The position numbers were made by a program, and so were the translations under genes. The notes under the pieces were generated by a model that had not been told where the DNA came from, did not search any database, and saw only the letters and a list, made by a program, of their open reading frames with translations. This document shows positions 1-13,135 of a stretch of 64,000 bases of DNA, in pieces. The DNA is from Luffa acutangula (taxonomy: Eukaryota > Streptophyta > Magnoliopsida > Cucurbitales > Cucurbitaceae). The stretch lies in assembly GCA_036850905.1 (NCBI GenBank), contig CM072089.1, forward strand, positions 6,944,001 through 7,008,000. Direction: 5' to 3'. Position 1 is the stretch's first letter, and every line of letters starts with the position of its first letter.

Positions 1-1283
1 ATCAACCAAATACATATATTCAATTCCTTTAATTGCTCAATCAAAATACAAGTTATACAAATTCAAATTGATTTAAGTTGTGTATCAAATATTCATAAGG
101 AGATGTTTGACTCGTAGCTTTAACAAGTTTGAGTTTAGAAAGTCTACGGATTATACAAAGAAATATATTATCAAACTTAAATTTATACATGTATTTCGAT
201 GGTAGGTTTATGATTTGCAAGGTTTTTAGTGCATAATATGAAAGGTATATTTCACAAGCCTAGGTTTATGTAACTTGAGAGATTACCAAATACAACAAAT
301 CTATATATCAAATATAAGTTCAACTTCTTCATCTCGAATTATACAAGTTTAACCCATGACCATACTACCACGAGTTTGTGCTCCTCTTTTTGTTTACACC
401 TTCTAAAACTTCGTAAGGGTTGTGCTTTACATGCAATTGGAGCATGGGACAATCTTGACACTATGTTTAAAGTTAATTCCTACCCACCAATCAAGGAGTG
501 TCACATGCCTATACATGTTGAACAAATTATGTCTCATACATCTAACAACTTTAATAAATTGAAGAATTCAATATGGCAATTATTTTGGGCAATTAGGGGT
601 TGTCCACTCTCCTTTATTTATTAATAGAGAAGAGCATCTCAATTTTAAGATACATGGTCCTACCCAACAAAATTTCACCAAATTGAAAGGTTGTTTCCAT
701 CAAAGCCACAAGTATTCAAGAGCATTTTTATAATGTAATTGGCTCATTATCTTTGATTTTGGGCTAATTATATTCCCTTATTGCCTCATCATCTTTGGTT
801 TTGGGCTAATTATGAGTCAACTCTTACTCATATATTCTTCCAACCAAAATTTATCAATAACATAATTTGAAAAAAAGAAAAAAAAAATCTCTTCAAAATA
901 TATACATATATAATATATCATTAAATTGGGGTTTTCCAATAAAAAAAGAAAGAAAGAAAAGGTTAAAGTACAAGTTTAGTACCTCAAACCTTGAGGTCAA
1001 TATCTATTTAATTTTCAATTTTGTGTTCAATAGGTCCGTGATTTTGTAATTCTGTGTCTAATAGGTCATTAGTGTATTTTAGATTTTTAAAAATTCGTAG
1101 AGCTACCAGACACAAAAAGAAAGGTTTAAGGTTTTAGTAAGCATAAAATCCAATTTTATATCTAATAGATCATTTAATTTTTATTAATTTTGGACACGTC
1201 AAGAACTTATTAGACACAATTTCAGGAATTAGATATAAAATTGAAAATTTGAAAATTTATTAGACACTTTTTAAATTTTAACG
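1..1283. other. AT-rich intergenic region, no gene recognised
   Basis: The only longer frame (376-624, +, 82 codons) resembles no family I know and has no supporting splice or promoter context. From about 960 to 1260 the text alternates phrases such as 'ttcaattttgtgt' and 'taataggtcat', which recur at 26740-27170. This is a degenerate transposon-derived repeat common in plant spacers. Nothing else is recognisable. Confidence 0.5.
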
Positions 1284-1292
1284 CATTTTAAA

Positions 1293-2645
1293 GAGAATTT
1301 GCAGTGGGTGACAAATAAGAATTATATAATTGCAAATATAGCCCAATGTAAAAATAATGACAAATATAGCAAAATCTATCAGAGTATATTACTCATAGAC
1401 ACGGATAAACTTTGGTTAATTAGAATCTATCTGATAAACTTTGATTATTAGAGTTTATCAGCGATAGACTCTATTAATTAGAATCTAAGGGGGTGTTCGG
1501 GGCACTGAATAGGTTATAATAACCCGTTATTATAACATATTCAGTGTTTGGGGCATCAACAAAAATAAAGGGTAAGGTGGGTTATTTTTACCCCCGATTA
1601 TTTTATCCATTATCTACAATAACCATCACTCAATCCACCCGATTATTCTATCCATTTTCTACAGTAACTCTCCCCTCCCTTCTTCCATGCGACTCCTTGA
1701 CTTTTCCGACGACCGTCGGCCACCGTCGGCTGGCGAAGTTTCCGGCGACTTTTCTGACGGCCGCCACGACTTTTCTGGCGATCGCCGACGACTTTTCCGG
1801 CCATCAATTATTTTTTCTTTTTTTCATATTTCTTCTAATTTTCATTTTGAAAAATATAAAAAAATGAAAATAAAGAAAAAAAAACATCAAAGGTTGTCGA
1901 AAAAGAAGTTGACAACATCGAAGGTTAACCAACTTTAAAAAAAAAATTCAAACGAAATTGTATTTACCACACTCAAGTTTATTTCAAATGATTTTATTGA
2001 TTAAAAAAAAAACTAATATGATTTTTGAACTAAACGTTTACAATTTTTATTTTGGCAATACTAACAGTTAACTAATATGATTTTTCTATACCAAATCCTA
2101 AACTTTTTTGTTTTGTAAAAAAAAAAACATAACCCTAAATCAAAGTGAATCGTATGTCATTAAAAAAAACTAGAAAAAAAAATAGTTAGTTTGAATCTTT
2201 GATTCAGACCCCATGTTAAAACATATCAGCCCTCCAAAACAGACTATTTTATCCCGGACTAAAATAATCTGCACCACTCCAAAATAGACTATTTTATCTC
2301 GGATTAAAATAATCTGCATCCCAACACAGATTATTTTATCCCAGACTAAAATAATCTGCACCCCATAATCCCCATATTATTATAACCATAACCAATTCAG
2401 CGCCTCCCTAATAGTCTACTGATAGACTCCGATTCAGTGCCATCGCTGATACTCTGGTTAATCAAAATCTGTGATAGTCACGGATAGATTTTGATTAATC
2501 GGAGTCTATCAACGATAGACACGGATAGAATCTCACGACAACTTTTTGGTCTTGTACCATTAATTGTGTTATATATGCAATTAGGTTTGCAACTGTGCTA
2601 TATTTGCTATTAATTTGGTTCAATTTGTCATCTATTCAACTACCC
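1293..2645. mobile_element. MULE-type non-autonomous element with nested insertion
   Basis: The element is bounded by the 9-bp direct repeat CATTTTAAA (1284-1292 and 2646-2654), the target-duplication length of Mutator-like elements. Both ends read inward to GTGACAAAT / GATGACAAAT and continue with 'gcaaatatagc' type subterminal sequence. Its interior carries TATCA...GATAG motifs (around 1379, 1459, 2410 and 2508) related to the palindromic arrays at 21186 and 27405. Without the Harbinger-like insertion (1489-2408) it is only about 430 bp. No transposase is encoded, so movement would need an enzyme supplied elsewhere. Confidence 0.7.
1489..2408 (+). mobile_element. PIF/Harbinger-like non-autonomous element, copy 1
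   Basis: About 920 bp, flanked by the trinucleotide TAA on both sides (1486-1488, 2409-2411), the typical PIF/Harbinger target duplication. The left end starts GGGGGTGTTCGGGGCACTGA; the right end, reversed, reads GGGAGGCGCTGAATTGGTTA. The interior has a GC-rich stretch around 1690-1800 with repeated 'cttttccgacgaccg' and several 'aaaataatctg' units at 2260-2360. The same sequence occurs in reverse orientation at 62296-63206. Frames here (for example 1544-1867) are not conserved proteins. It sits inside the MULE at 1293-2645 and is therefore younger. Confidence 0.75.
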
Positions 2646-2843
2646 CATTTTAAACACAAATTTAGTAGAGGAAACTAATTTTATAATTTTATTTTATTTT
2701 TAATGGGACTAAACTTATAATTCACCCTTATTTATTTAGTTTTTTTTTTTTTTTATAGTAAGTACAACATTTGTAACTTTCAATTGCATAGAGTCCTTCT
2801 ATTTTAGCTATTTATTCTAAGGGGTTGCATTTTGAAGCAAAAC

Positions 2844-2847
<4 letters not shown>

Positions 2848-2901
<54 letters not shown>
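2848..2901. repeat. Poly-T homopolymer, 54 bases
   Basis: An uninterrupted T run upstream of the DeSI-like gene. It is either a slippage-expanded retroelement tail or simple low complexity. Its true length may be uncertain because assemblies handle such runs poorly. Confidence 0.9.
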
Positions 2902-2904
<3 letters not shown>

Positions 2905-3289
2905 TTGTACCAGAATGAGACATCCTGTAAAAAAGGCAGTATTTTTGAGTCCGAAGATGACAGCCATTTTTGGTGGGCACCAAATCGAACGTTTGGGAGC
3001 CCAGCTTTTCGTTTATCCTCATTCTCAAATCAAATGCCACTTTTATAATTATTGCTGTTTCTCTTTATAATTCTTCGAAATTCGTAAGCTTTTCTTTTTC
3101 CCTTCTCGCCGGAGATCCACCTCCTTTCTTTCATTCATGTTTTTTCTCCGATGGGCAGAGAAGGAAACTGGAAAAGGATAAAGGAAAAGGAAAAGCGAAA
3201 GTGAAAAGGTTTTCTTTTCTAGATTTTCAAATTCAGAATTCATTTGGAAACATTCCGGGAGAGATATTCTTGCGACAAGATTTTTGAAG

Positions 3290-5515
3290 ATGGGAGCAGA
3301 GAGCACATCGAAGACGACCCCCGTAAGTGGAGATTGGAACGAAAAATACGAGACCCAGGTCGTGTTGAACGTTTATGATCTCACCCCTGCCAACAATTAT
3401 TCTTATTGGTTTGGTTTTGGGATTTTCCATTCGGGTATTGAAGGTGATTTCCCTATCTGCTTGTGACTTACCCCTTCTTGTTATCTTCCTGATTTTGATT
3501 CGTATTTTGTGCACCCTTTGTGTTTGTTAAAATGTCTCCGAGGAGGGATTGTTGAAACCGTTCATTTTCTTTCGGATTTTTTGGAAGTATTTGGTTTAGA
3601 ATGGAACTGAATCGAAACTTTAGCATGGGAATAAGGGAGGATGGAACTTACGCACCTTGTTTTGATGAATGTTTTGGATTGAAATTAACTCTGAAGATCT
3701 TCCGTGATATGGATTGGTTGATCTGAAGCTGGTTGTGGATATATGGAACATTCGTATAAAGATAGCTTATTTGCGTTCTATGAGGTGTAGGAAAAGTTTG
3801 TCGTGTAGTTTCCATTGACATATCTGAATCTTCAGGGTCAGCGAATTTAGGTTTTATAATGTGGGCTGTTTTCAGGTGTTTAATGTTCTGGCTGTTTTAG
3901 ATCTCGTTCTTCTTCTCCTCTTAGCCATTGAATATTTGAGTGACAATTTGTTTGTGGAGAGAAACAAAATCACTTGATTTCTATCTTTGTGCGCGTGTGT
4001 TAGAGAGATTTTGGTCTGATCTCATCATGGCGTTAAGTTGTTTTAGTGGCATGTAAGATTGAAGCTTTTTCGGATGAAAAGAAAGGTTGCCTACTGATCT
4101 AGAACTGTAATTTATGTAGGAGGGTGAACCTGGAGTGGCATCTTTTTGCATAAAAAATTCTAGATTATAAGCTCAGAATTGTCAATTCAATGTTATTATG
4201 CTTTTGGGAAACTAAATATGTGAATTCATTCAAATGTCTGTCATGTTGCACACAGTCCATGGTAAAGAGTATGGATTTGGAGCTCACGACTTCCCTGCTA
4301 GTGGAGTTTTTGAAGTAGAACCAAGGAGCTGTCCGGGTTTTATATACCGATGTTCTGTCACGTTGGGAAAACTTGATATGCCTCCCTCTGAATTCAGAAC
4401 GTTTATTGAAACTGTTGCCTCTGAATATCATGGAGATACCTATCATCTTATTTCCAAGAACTGTAATCATTTTACGGATGATGTCTCATGCAGATTGACT
4501 GGGAAAAGAATACCTGGATGGGTTAATCGGCTTGCTCGGATGGGTAACAGTTTTCTCAACTGAGTTATCTTTGATTTCTATCCAGCACACCGTTGTTCAC
4601 TTCTTTTGCATTCATCTTGTAATTGAATTCCTTTTGTCATTGTTGTATGACATATCCCCATCCATTATGTTGATGCCATTGAAATGTAGAGGAAGACCTT
4701 CAGTTGGAGGCCTATGTACAGCTTCCTTTTCTACAAGAACCACTTCTTTATACATTCATCTGACATCTTGAATAGAAACTTCATTACTTGCATACTTTTC
4801 AGTTTTTGCTTTAAAGATGTCTACGACTCGTTGAATTGATTTGCCTTCCAAATGTTTAAGAAGAAATTGGCAGGCATGTTATGTACTTCTTTGTTTTGAC
4901 AATATCTTGATTGCTAGTTGTAACTCCAACAATGATGGTTTGTTCCTCCATTGATGCATTCTCAGTCATTTTTATGATGAAAATGAAAATAAAAAAACAA
5001 ATGATGTTAGTTTACTGTTATATTATAACCTTTACTCAAACACATTCAATGGGAATGGATGTCACCAGTTTGATGTCGAGCTCGATCTCTACATGCATTT
5101 GCAAGCGTAAAAATGAATTTTGCTAACCTCTTCTTTTGGTGAAAACTTCAGGTGCTTTGTGCAGTTGTTTGTTACCTGAAAGTCTTCAAGTAACTACTGT
5201 CAAACAATTGCCAGAATACCACGAATGCTCAGGTTTGTGGTCTTTTACTCGAATGTTTTTGCCTTCTTGAATTGCTTTCGAACTTGCAGTCTGATCAAAT
5301 ACGTATGTAGTTAAAACTTGAATCCAACGAAGTATGCTGTTATTAGCATTACCATTTGGGGTTTGTTTCCTCCAGAGGAAGAATGTACCTCCGAGTCTCT
5401 GTCACTCAACACTCGGCCAGTCATTGCAGAAATCGTCGACGATGAAGAGAAGCGGCCGTTGACACTATCGACCGGAATTACCGATGTTGCTTTTGTTAAA
5501 GAATCTCACAAGTGA
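3290..5515 (+). CDS. DeSI-like PPPDE-domain cysteine isopeptidase
   Basis: Four coding exons can be joined: 3290-3443, 4256-4543, 5152-5232 and 5376-5515, all with GT/AG borders and phase-1 introns, giving 220 aa. The protein opens with a short polar leader. A PPPDE (DeSI) domain follows at about residues 20-150, with the two family catalytic positions visible: His47 in 'FHSGIEV' and Cys121 in 'KNCNHF'. 'VNRLARMG' (141-148) closes the domain. The acidic C-terminal tail (from about 172) is variable in the family. DeSI proteins are papain-fold isopeptidases acting on SUMO or ubiquitin conjugates; the substrate here is unknown. Length matches plant homologues such as At4g17486. ATG 3290 is preferred because the upstream in-frame triplet at 3284 is TTG. 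The gene converges on the thioesterase gene downstream. Confidence 0.92.
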
Positions 5516-6489
5516 AACAGCAGGCAGGCAGTCTCTTCTATTGCTTACAAATCTCATCCCATGCGCTCTATGATCTTGTCTCCATTGCAAAAGTAAAAAC
5601 TGTTTGGCTTCTTTTGTATTAAACGTTTGGAAAATAGAATGTTGTTTTGTTTAGTAGCTATTGTTACTTTCGAGCTTTAATTGACCCAAAAAAGTATAGA
5701 AATCAATTTGAATGTTGTTTTGTTCCCATATCCTTAAGAAATGATGACTTTGTTGCCTCATTTTGCAAAACAATTCTACCATCATATTATAGGTTAAAAG
5801 ACCATTTTAGTCCGGATACTCTATAAGTTTTTGTACTTCAACAAATCTTAAAATTAAATTAATCCTTCATGTTAGTTTCTTTTTTAAACATATTCATGTT
5901 GGGTCATTTTTCTTAAGGAAAATTATTGTTATTATTTTATTAATTTCAATAAAATTATTGTTTTTGTACTTTGTAAATATGTCAGTCTGATATGATAAAA
6001 AGCTTCTTACAACCCCAAGATAAATATAGTTTACTGACAAACCAAGTTTCATATGGATTACCAATTTGGATTAAAATATATATATGGATTACCAATAGAA
6101 ATATCTTATCATTCATGTAATATTATTATTAAAAAGGGAAAAATTCCAATATTGCCCATAGTTCATCTCACAATAGTTGGGTACACAATTTTCAGACAAA
6201 ATCTGTCTGAGGGAATATCAAAATGAGAGCATCAAGCAAAACATTCAGGGAATGATATTGTGAAGAGTAACAATCAAGTATATGATTAAGCTATCCCAAT
6301 TCCATGTCAGTCAGGGTATCTCTGCAGTTTCACCAAAAGGTTTCAATCTTGGTGTAAAAACCATATCAAATATAGGTCCAAAAGGAATATGATATCACAC
6401 CAAATTAGTTCCTACTACACAGTAGGTCAAAGAATTTGTCGAAACAGCATGATAAAAGATTGTGCAGTTTGAAGATCCTCCCCCTCCCT
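5516..6489. other. Convergent intergenic/3' UTR region
   Basis: This region lies between the 3' ends of the DeSI-like gene (+) and the thioesterase gene (-). The first about 200 bp and last about 250 bp are probably the two 3' UTRs. The middle (5790-6150) is AT-rich with 'gtccggatactctataag' type degenerate repeat sequence. No gene or RNA is recognised. Confidence 0.5.
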
Positions 6490-9400
6490 CTATAGCTCCA
6501 ACTTTGAAGTTAACCAGGCACAGACCTCATCCATCTCTTCAGGAACTGTGTAGTGGCCAAGTCTGCAAACGAAAGACGAGTCAATATCAAAAACGTTACA
6601 TAGTTTCCCGATTTGGAAGGGGAAAACACACACGAAGTCAAGAACTTTGCAGCCTCTTGTAACATACCCGTTGTAGGATTTGAATGTAACGTCTTTAAAT
6701 CCGCTTGATTGTAATGCCTGTGAAGATTTCTCTCCAAATTTATAAAGAACCACATCATCAACTGCAAGGAGTTACACACCAAATCATTATCAGAATCCAA
6801 CATTTGGAAGGCTAAGTTGCATCAAGCTGGGACTTGAGAGTTCATACAGACAATGGAAAACTGTTTTCTCAAACTCTATTTCCTCCTTCACTCATATGCA
6901 ATTCAACCGTAGAAGGCATATTAGCAATAACATCCATCTATTTATGTACAGACCAGAGCAAATTGTATCCTATTCTTAGCACATTAACCATAATTCATGA
7001 GAAAATATAAGCCATATAGACAACACAACAGGGGATCTGTACGAAAAATAATCGCCATCTTCTGCACAAACAATTATAAATTTATGAATACCTTTGCCAT
7101 GACATAGCAAAACAGGCAATGATCCCGCTCCACTATTACTCGCTTTCTTCTCTTCCATCTTGTTTTTCAAAGTCCTGGAATCACCATGATAACTTGTTAA
7201 ATGAAGCTTCATATTGATTGTAAAAGGATCAAAGGCTGTCCAGATGACAAAATTAAGAAGCCAACTTTGAACATGGAAGCCAGCCACTAAGCCCAACAAC
7301 TGCACTCAAGTTGGTTGGATAAGGATTTCCATCCCCATATTTTCCCAATGTATGACAGGTCGCGGAGTAAAGTGCAGTGGCCGCTCCCATACTGAACCCT
7401 CCTACACCAAGCTTAACTGTAAAAGAGATAACAGCAGAATTATGCCAAAGATTAGTGGAAAACACAAAAGAAATAGTATTTTAAGTGATCTTATCACTAA
7501 AATACTATAGAATCTCCATCATAGAATTTAGAGAAAGCCTTGGATCATTGATAGCCCCAGACATTAAGTTGCCAGAGAAACATACTGTCAGCTGGCTCTG
7601 TTGATAACAAATTTGCAACATGTGCAGCCGAAGCATCCAAACCCTCTAAATCATCTGGACTGTCCTCTGAAAGATCTTCCACATCAAACCCTGGTTTAAT
7701 AAGAACATCTCACTGTAACTTTTGTTTCATACTGTAATATATATTTGTCAATTGAATTGATGAAGCTTTTGCTTCAAGTGTAGAAGGGGGCAAAAAGATA
7801 TTTTCATGTAAGAGCAGGTAAGATCAGCCTTGATGCCCTTGTTATTGTAAAATACATGAATAACAATTAGACTTTGCAGCATGGAGATCCCGGTTTGAGC
7901 GACTTTAAAAAATTGAAAGAAAAAGGGATTTCAGTAAGCTTACATGCAGTGGAAGGAAAGCCACCAAATAAAGCTATTGGTCGAGTAGGTGCAGTCGGAC
8001 ATATCCATTTAATCTGCATCAGTAGCTCCAAGTTTATATAACATTAAAGAAACGATTTCATCTTCCAACATTGAATTTTTCCATCTATTTTTTTACCTCT
8101 TTGGTTAAAGAAATAAAATAAAACAAACTTTATTTCTTACATTTGGTAAGGGAAGTGTCTCCAAGAGCTGTGACCAGCTGTCCAACAAAATCAAAACATT
8201 TCTAAACATGAGACTACTGAATATGAATAAATGGCGAGGCATTATAAAAAAGTAGTTCATTTTACTGTTTCACTTTATATTCTTAGAATGTCTATCCAAA
8301 GGATAATCTCGAAGTGTGTCAATTAGAGTTTCAATTAAAAATCAACCAGGACAAGTGTCCTTACCACCCTCATGAATCATACCAAAAAAAGGCAAGGGGA
8401 TAAAATAAACACAGCCTTATATTAAAAGTTTCACGAGGTTAACTTGACAGACGGATTTTGACAATAATGATACTTCCAACTTAAAGAAAACAACTTCATC
8501 AACCTCTACAAGTGACAAAAAGATCTGCATGGATTTATGGCTACAAATGAAGAAACAGATATGGAACTTCACAAATAATTTCTGATCACAACAAGTGGGA
8601 AGCAATGGAAGATGATCCCTCACCCTCCCCTGTGGCCTCCAACCCAGAAAGAATGTGTTGTACAACATCTAGGTGAACTTTAAAAGAACTTCTCTCCTAA
8701 TAACTGCACCATTCGTCATATTACACTAACTAAATCAGAAAAGAACATGGAAATTTAATTTCTTGATAAGAAGTCTATGATTTTGTATAGGAGGAGAGTA
8801 AATAACCTTTGTATTTTTAGAACTCAAGGACACAATTGTATAACCTATAGAACAGGTCCTGTTCAAGTAAGGTTGTGAAACAACCTTTGTATTAGAACAG
8901 AGAATAACAAAATGGTCAGAGGTAGGGAGGAATGCAGCACGATCCAAATCATAGCCAAAAGAGGTTACACAAAATGCCTCCAATTAGCATTAATGATAAA
9001 GGGAGAGTAATTAGAAACACTTTTACCTATAAAGCTTCAAGTAGACCCAACAAAAAGAAAAAGGTCAAGAAACTCTCCACACTCCTGCAGATCTAAAAGC
9101 TTTCTATTTCCTTTACTCAAAATATACAAACTTAAAGCTTTCCTTGCATCATACGAAGAGACTTTGTCTTAACCACCAATCAGAGAACCACAAAACAAAA
9201 TCACTAAAGAAACTAGGAACACACCCTGAGGGGAAGCTCGAGAAAAAATAGATAAACTGAGAAGGTAAGTGGAGCTAGCAAATGTAGAGGGCAGTGGACA
9301 AATAAATGATCAGTGTCTTCCCAGTTCTTTTACCATCAATGCAGAATGGGGAAAATTCAAACATTCAGTCTTCCTTAAAACAATGGGGAGAAAAGGTTGA

Positions 9401-10024
9401 ATAATATATTGTTTCTGAAGAAAATATATGCCAGTGAAGACCAAGACAAGAAGTAATGAAACGTGAATACATGAAAACTACATAATTGATATAGTAGATA
9501 AATGACAAATAGAATGATCTCCTTGCAGATAATTCAAGGGAAAAGTTTCGATGCTGTATGCGGAAAAAAAAAATTACAAAAAAGAACAAAAAGAAAGAAA
9601 GAAAGAAGAATACCTTGAGCCATTATCACCAAGACCATGAAGCCAGACAACGGTAGCTTGGTGTTTTCCTTTGGGCCTCACTACGTAGGTTTTACCAAAC
9701 TCAATTGCCTTTCTGGTAGCTTTACCACCTGAAAGAGACCATGATACAATCATGCAAGAAAGTTGAAGCTTCTACAAAATAATATATCTTATAGAGAAGG
9801 CAACATAGAGCCTAGCTACTCCCACAAATAGAAAATACAGGATCACAAAATGGAAGTTTCTGGAATAAAAACAGAAATGTTTAGATATGCATATAAGGAT
9901 GAACCCAAAACGAGATATGCAATAGAATAAAACACCTTATAATCAAACAAATAACTAATCGCCAGGAGAATGCAGAGGGATAAGTACACTGACCAGAAGC
10001 AACGGAAGAGCCAGCAAAACTCAT
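6490..10024 (-). CDS. Acyl-protein thioesterase-like alpha/beta hydrolase
   Basis: Nine coding exons on the minus strand join in frame: 10024-9994, 9728-9614, 8177-8141, 8013-7944, 7690-7586, 7416-7266, 7174-7092, 6761-6668 and 6562-6490, giving 252 aa, the size of plant homologues such as At5g20060. It belongs to the phospholipase/carboxylesterase (APT/LYPLA) family, which removes thioester-linked acyl groups such as palmitate from proteins or lysophospholipids. The nucleophile elbow GFSMG carries Ser128. Asp199 ('HGKVDD') and His232 ('GLGHYTV') complete the triad. 'VVWLHGLGDNG' (38-47) forms the oxyanion region. No signal peptide is visible, so it is probably cytosolic. A 5' UTR exon near 10749-10850 is likely, with an AG|GT donor at 10748. 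The 1.4-kb intron 9613-8178 shows no clear insertion. Confidence 0.93.
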
Positions 10025-10850
10025 ATTCGCAATACAAAAGGCCAAGTGAACCACCACCTTCAGAGATTGCCTGAGAATTTATCCTGCTACGGATAAAAGA
10101 AAAAACACAACACTACCTACACCAAGAAATGACACATGTTGGGATTGTTTTGAGAAACTTGCTGGATTAAAAACCATCCAAGGACGAAATCTCGTCAAAC
10201 ATCATCCAAGAACAAAGCTCGTTAAAAACAATGCAAGGACGCCCACTTTAATCAAGGATTTATAATTCATTTCATCCTTTTAACTAAAATTTCCAGGATT
10301 CAGTCCCCTTTCAACCCTCCAAGGAGGAAAGAATCAAGAATGAGAGAAGAGGAAATGTAACAATAACAGAAATTATCTCCAATTCAAGACGTCGCTAAAA
10401 AATGCATACATTTCAAACCAACACCACAAGATTACAACAATTTTCCCGTATGACTAAATCCCAATAGCAGCAAAAAGAAACCCCACATACAAACCCACAA
10501 CTCTTCAAGAAACCACCAAAAGACCACAACCCAAGATTCAAAAACGACTCCTCACCATCACCATCACCAAACCATCCCATCTCCCAAGAGAAACCCAAAA
10601 ACCCAAGTGACAAAACATGTATTCCATTTCAAACAATCAAGAAAACGAGTCAAAACAGGAAAACATCAACAACCCATGAAGAAACAACAAATCTAGAGGG
10701 AAAAATGAAAAAGGGTATTGAGGATTTGAGAGAAAGAAAGTGAACCTGGGTGGGGGAGGCAGAGAGAGGGGTTTGAAGTGGTGTGTTTAAGGCTATATCT
10801 TGTTGTTATTGTCGCTGTATGTATTGATTGTATCACACTCTCTCTTTCTC
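10025..10850 (-). promoter_or_regulatory. Probable 5' UTR, leader intron and start of promoter of the thioesterase gene
   Basis: Upstream of the ATG at 10024 the minus strand is non-coding. A pyrimidine-rich stretch (10749-10850, read on minus as CT-rich ending 'CACCCAG') is followed by GTTCAC, a good splice donor. Possible acceptors lie at about 10062-10090 ('TAGCAG', 'TTCTCAG'). This fits a leader intron of roughly 670 bp, common in plant genes. It is inferred from splice motifs only. Confidence 0.45.
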
Positions 10851-12500
10851 TCTGTCTATCTCTCAAAGTTTATTTTCTTTTGAGGTGTGTGTGTTGTGTT
10901 GTGTCCCCGCCTCGCCCGGACCGCACTTGTTGTTTTAATTGCCATAGCTGCAGCGCTGGGAATGGGGACTTGAGGGTCCCCCATCGCCTACGTGCTGACC
11001 CTTCTCCTTCAGTTGACCTTTCCCCTTTCTTTCTCCAAAACGGCATAATCCCTTTTACAATCTTCGCCTGGTCGATATTACTTACTCTCTTCATTCAGCA
11101 TTTGACACGTCATTTAATAAACATTTAATGACCATTATTAAATATTCCTTATATGGCAAACAATGAATTGAGGTCAGTAGTACTAGAAATTTTCTCATAT
11201 CCTTGCCACTTGATTTCCTTTTTCTTTTTTACCATATGCATCTTGTTGATGATTTGAATTTCTAACATTTTGTTTAACATTTTTGTGAGTGCATGTTTTA
11301 TGTTAGTTGAGTTATGATTTATTTTCTATCGGATTAAATTTTGTTTATTTGCTTTTCTGATATGGTTGAGTACAGTGTTTTATGTTAGTTGAGTTATGCT
11401 TTTATGATCTCTTCAATGTGTCCTTACAATGTTTTAGTGATGTCCTTTGCATTTTGAAAAATGTAAGAATTGAACCACTTCATGTTGGTTAGTGAGAGCT
11501 AACTTGAATGTAATTCAATTAGCTAAGACATATGTCATTTACCTTTTTTAAAGATCAAAGATTCAAAAAAGAAAATCCACGAGGAGATATTAGTGACTTT
11601 ATTTGATGGAGATAGAAACTCCTTTGATTGATGACATAATGTCTTACTCGGTTGAAGTATGTTTTTTTTAAAAAAATGAATTATGTTGTGTTTAAATTTG
11701 AATATTTGTGTTTGATACTATAAATTGTATCAAGACATGTATATAGATGGTAGTTCAAATAGGTGTAGTTATGCGTGTGAGTTTTATTTGTCTAAAAGAA
11801 ATTTTCTCTTTTATTAGTATGAGTGATTTAATTTCCCTTAGATAATGAAACTTTGCAAAGTTAATTTGCATCATGAAAAAATAAATAAATAATCATAAAT
11901 TATAAATATGCTTTTAACCATAAAGGAACTAAGGACTTTAGTGACAAATTTCCTTTTGACATCTTCGTCTTTAATATATATTGACATCTAACCACCTAAG
12001 TAGTACGTTAAAATAGATAAGTTTTATATACCTTAAATTTTAGGTGTAGCAACTTTCTTTAATAGACTTTTCGCCTTGATATAAATGTGTTGATATGTTG
12101 TTGAACTTAGAAAAAAACAATTGATACATCAATATCTAAGGAGGTTTAGCCAAAATTGCAAAAATTTTCCCTAAAAGACACTCCAATATCTATTTAGCTT
12201 TTCATAGCTTTTTCTATAGCATTTAAAGAAGATTTAAATGTTTTAATGTCGATTCAAAAAATTGCAATACTTACACAAATTTTGAGATAAATTTGACGAA
12301 ATTAAAAGTTCGTGGTTAAAATCAACACAATCAATTCAATTAAGTTTAGGGTCAAAATAATTTTTGTCATAAAAGTTTTTTATGAAAAAAAAGACGTGGT
12401 TTTAACTCTTAAAAATAGAGAATAGAGCTCCTATGACCTCAATTTTTCAACAATACCCAATGTATTAATAGATGTCGTTGAATGTTCTTTCCATCGATAT
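10851..12500. other. Intergenic region, no gene recognised
   Basis: The first 250 bp are GC-richer and probably the thioesterase promoter. Beyond about 11150 the sequence is AT-rich with no coding frame longer than about 60 codons and no repeat boundary that I can fix. Confidence 0.5.
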
Positions 12501-12514
12501 TTGTATTCTATCGT

Positions 12515-12600
12515 TAATCAGTTTTGAGGTGGGGACATTCGAACCTCTAAAAGGTATATGTCAATTACCGCTGAACTATGTTTGCTTTGGCTTACAGTAA
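12515..12600 (-). repeat. tRNA-derived SINE-like repeat, minus strand
   Basis: Read on minus, it starts 'agccaaagcaaacatagttc', has an A-box-like 'agttcagcggtaattgacat' (12560-12579) and a B-box-like GGTTCGAA (about 12538-12545), then 'ccccacctc'. The same A-box/B-box layout occurs at 15428, 17338, 24453, 56581 and 57795. It is truncated and has no tRNA cloverleaf. Confidence 0.55.
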
Positions 12601-12699
12601 ACTACGTATATGCAAGATCAAACCCCCACCATGGAGTAACCAAGGCAAGCGCTCAACCATTGTGTCAGGTGGTTGTTTGATTGTTAGGGTTGTTTGTAC

Positions 12700-13135
12700 A
12701 AATAGAAAAATATAATAAAAATAATTATAAATATAGTCAAATCTAAAACTATTTGCAAATATAACAAATTTGAAGTTTATTAATGATAGAAGTCTCATTC
12801 TCACATTAATGATAGAAGTATGTAAGTGAAAAACTTCAATCACAAGTGTAATTATTACTGATTGACTATTCTATCAATGATTATAGTCTATCATTGATAG
12901 CATTATGATTGAAGTATGTCAGTGGTAGATGTCTATCAATGGCACATTTGCTAAACATATTTGCAAATATAACAAAATTAAAGGCTAACATTGATAAAAG
13001 TCTTTCGACAATAGACTTTAGTTACCATTGCAACTATTACTGATACACTATTCTATTAGCAACAATAGCCTATTACTAATATACTACATGCATTGTGATT
13101 TTTTATAAAACTTGCTATATCTGCAATTAATCATT
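12700..13135. mobile_element. Degenerate MULE-like element with TATCA/TGATAG palindromes
   Basis: The left side reads 'aattataaatatag' and the right, reversed, 'aattgcagatatagcaag', the subterminal style of the elements at 1293, 20082 and 27220. In between are several diverged palindromes, including a perfect CTATCATTGATAG at 12888-12900. I could not find a convincing target duplication, so the borders are approximate. Confidence 0.45.
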
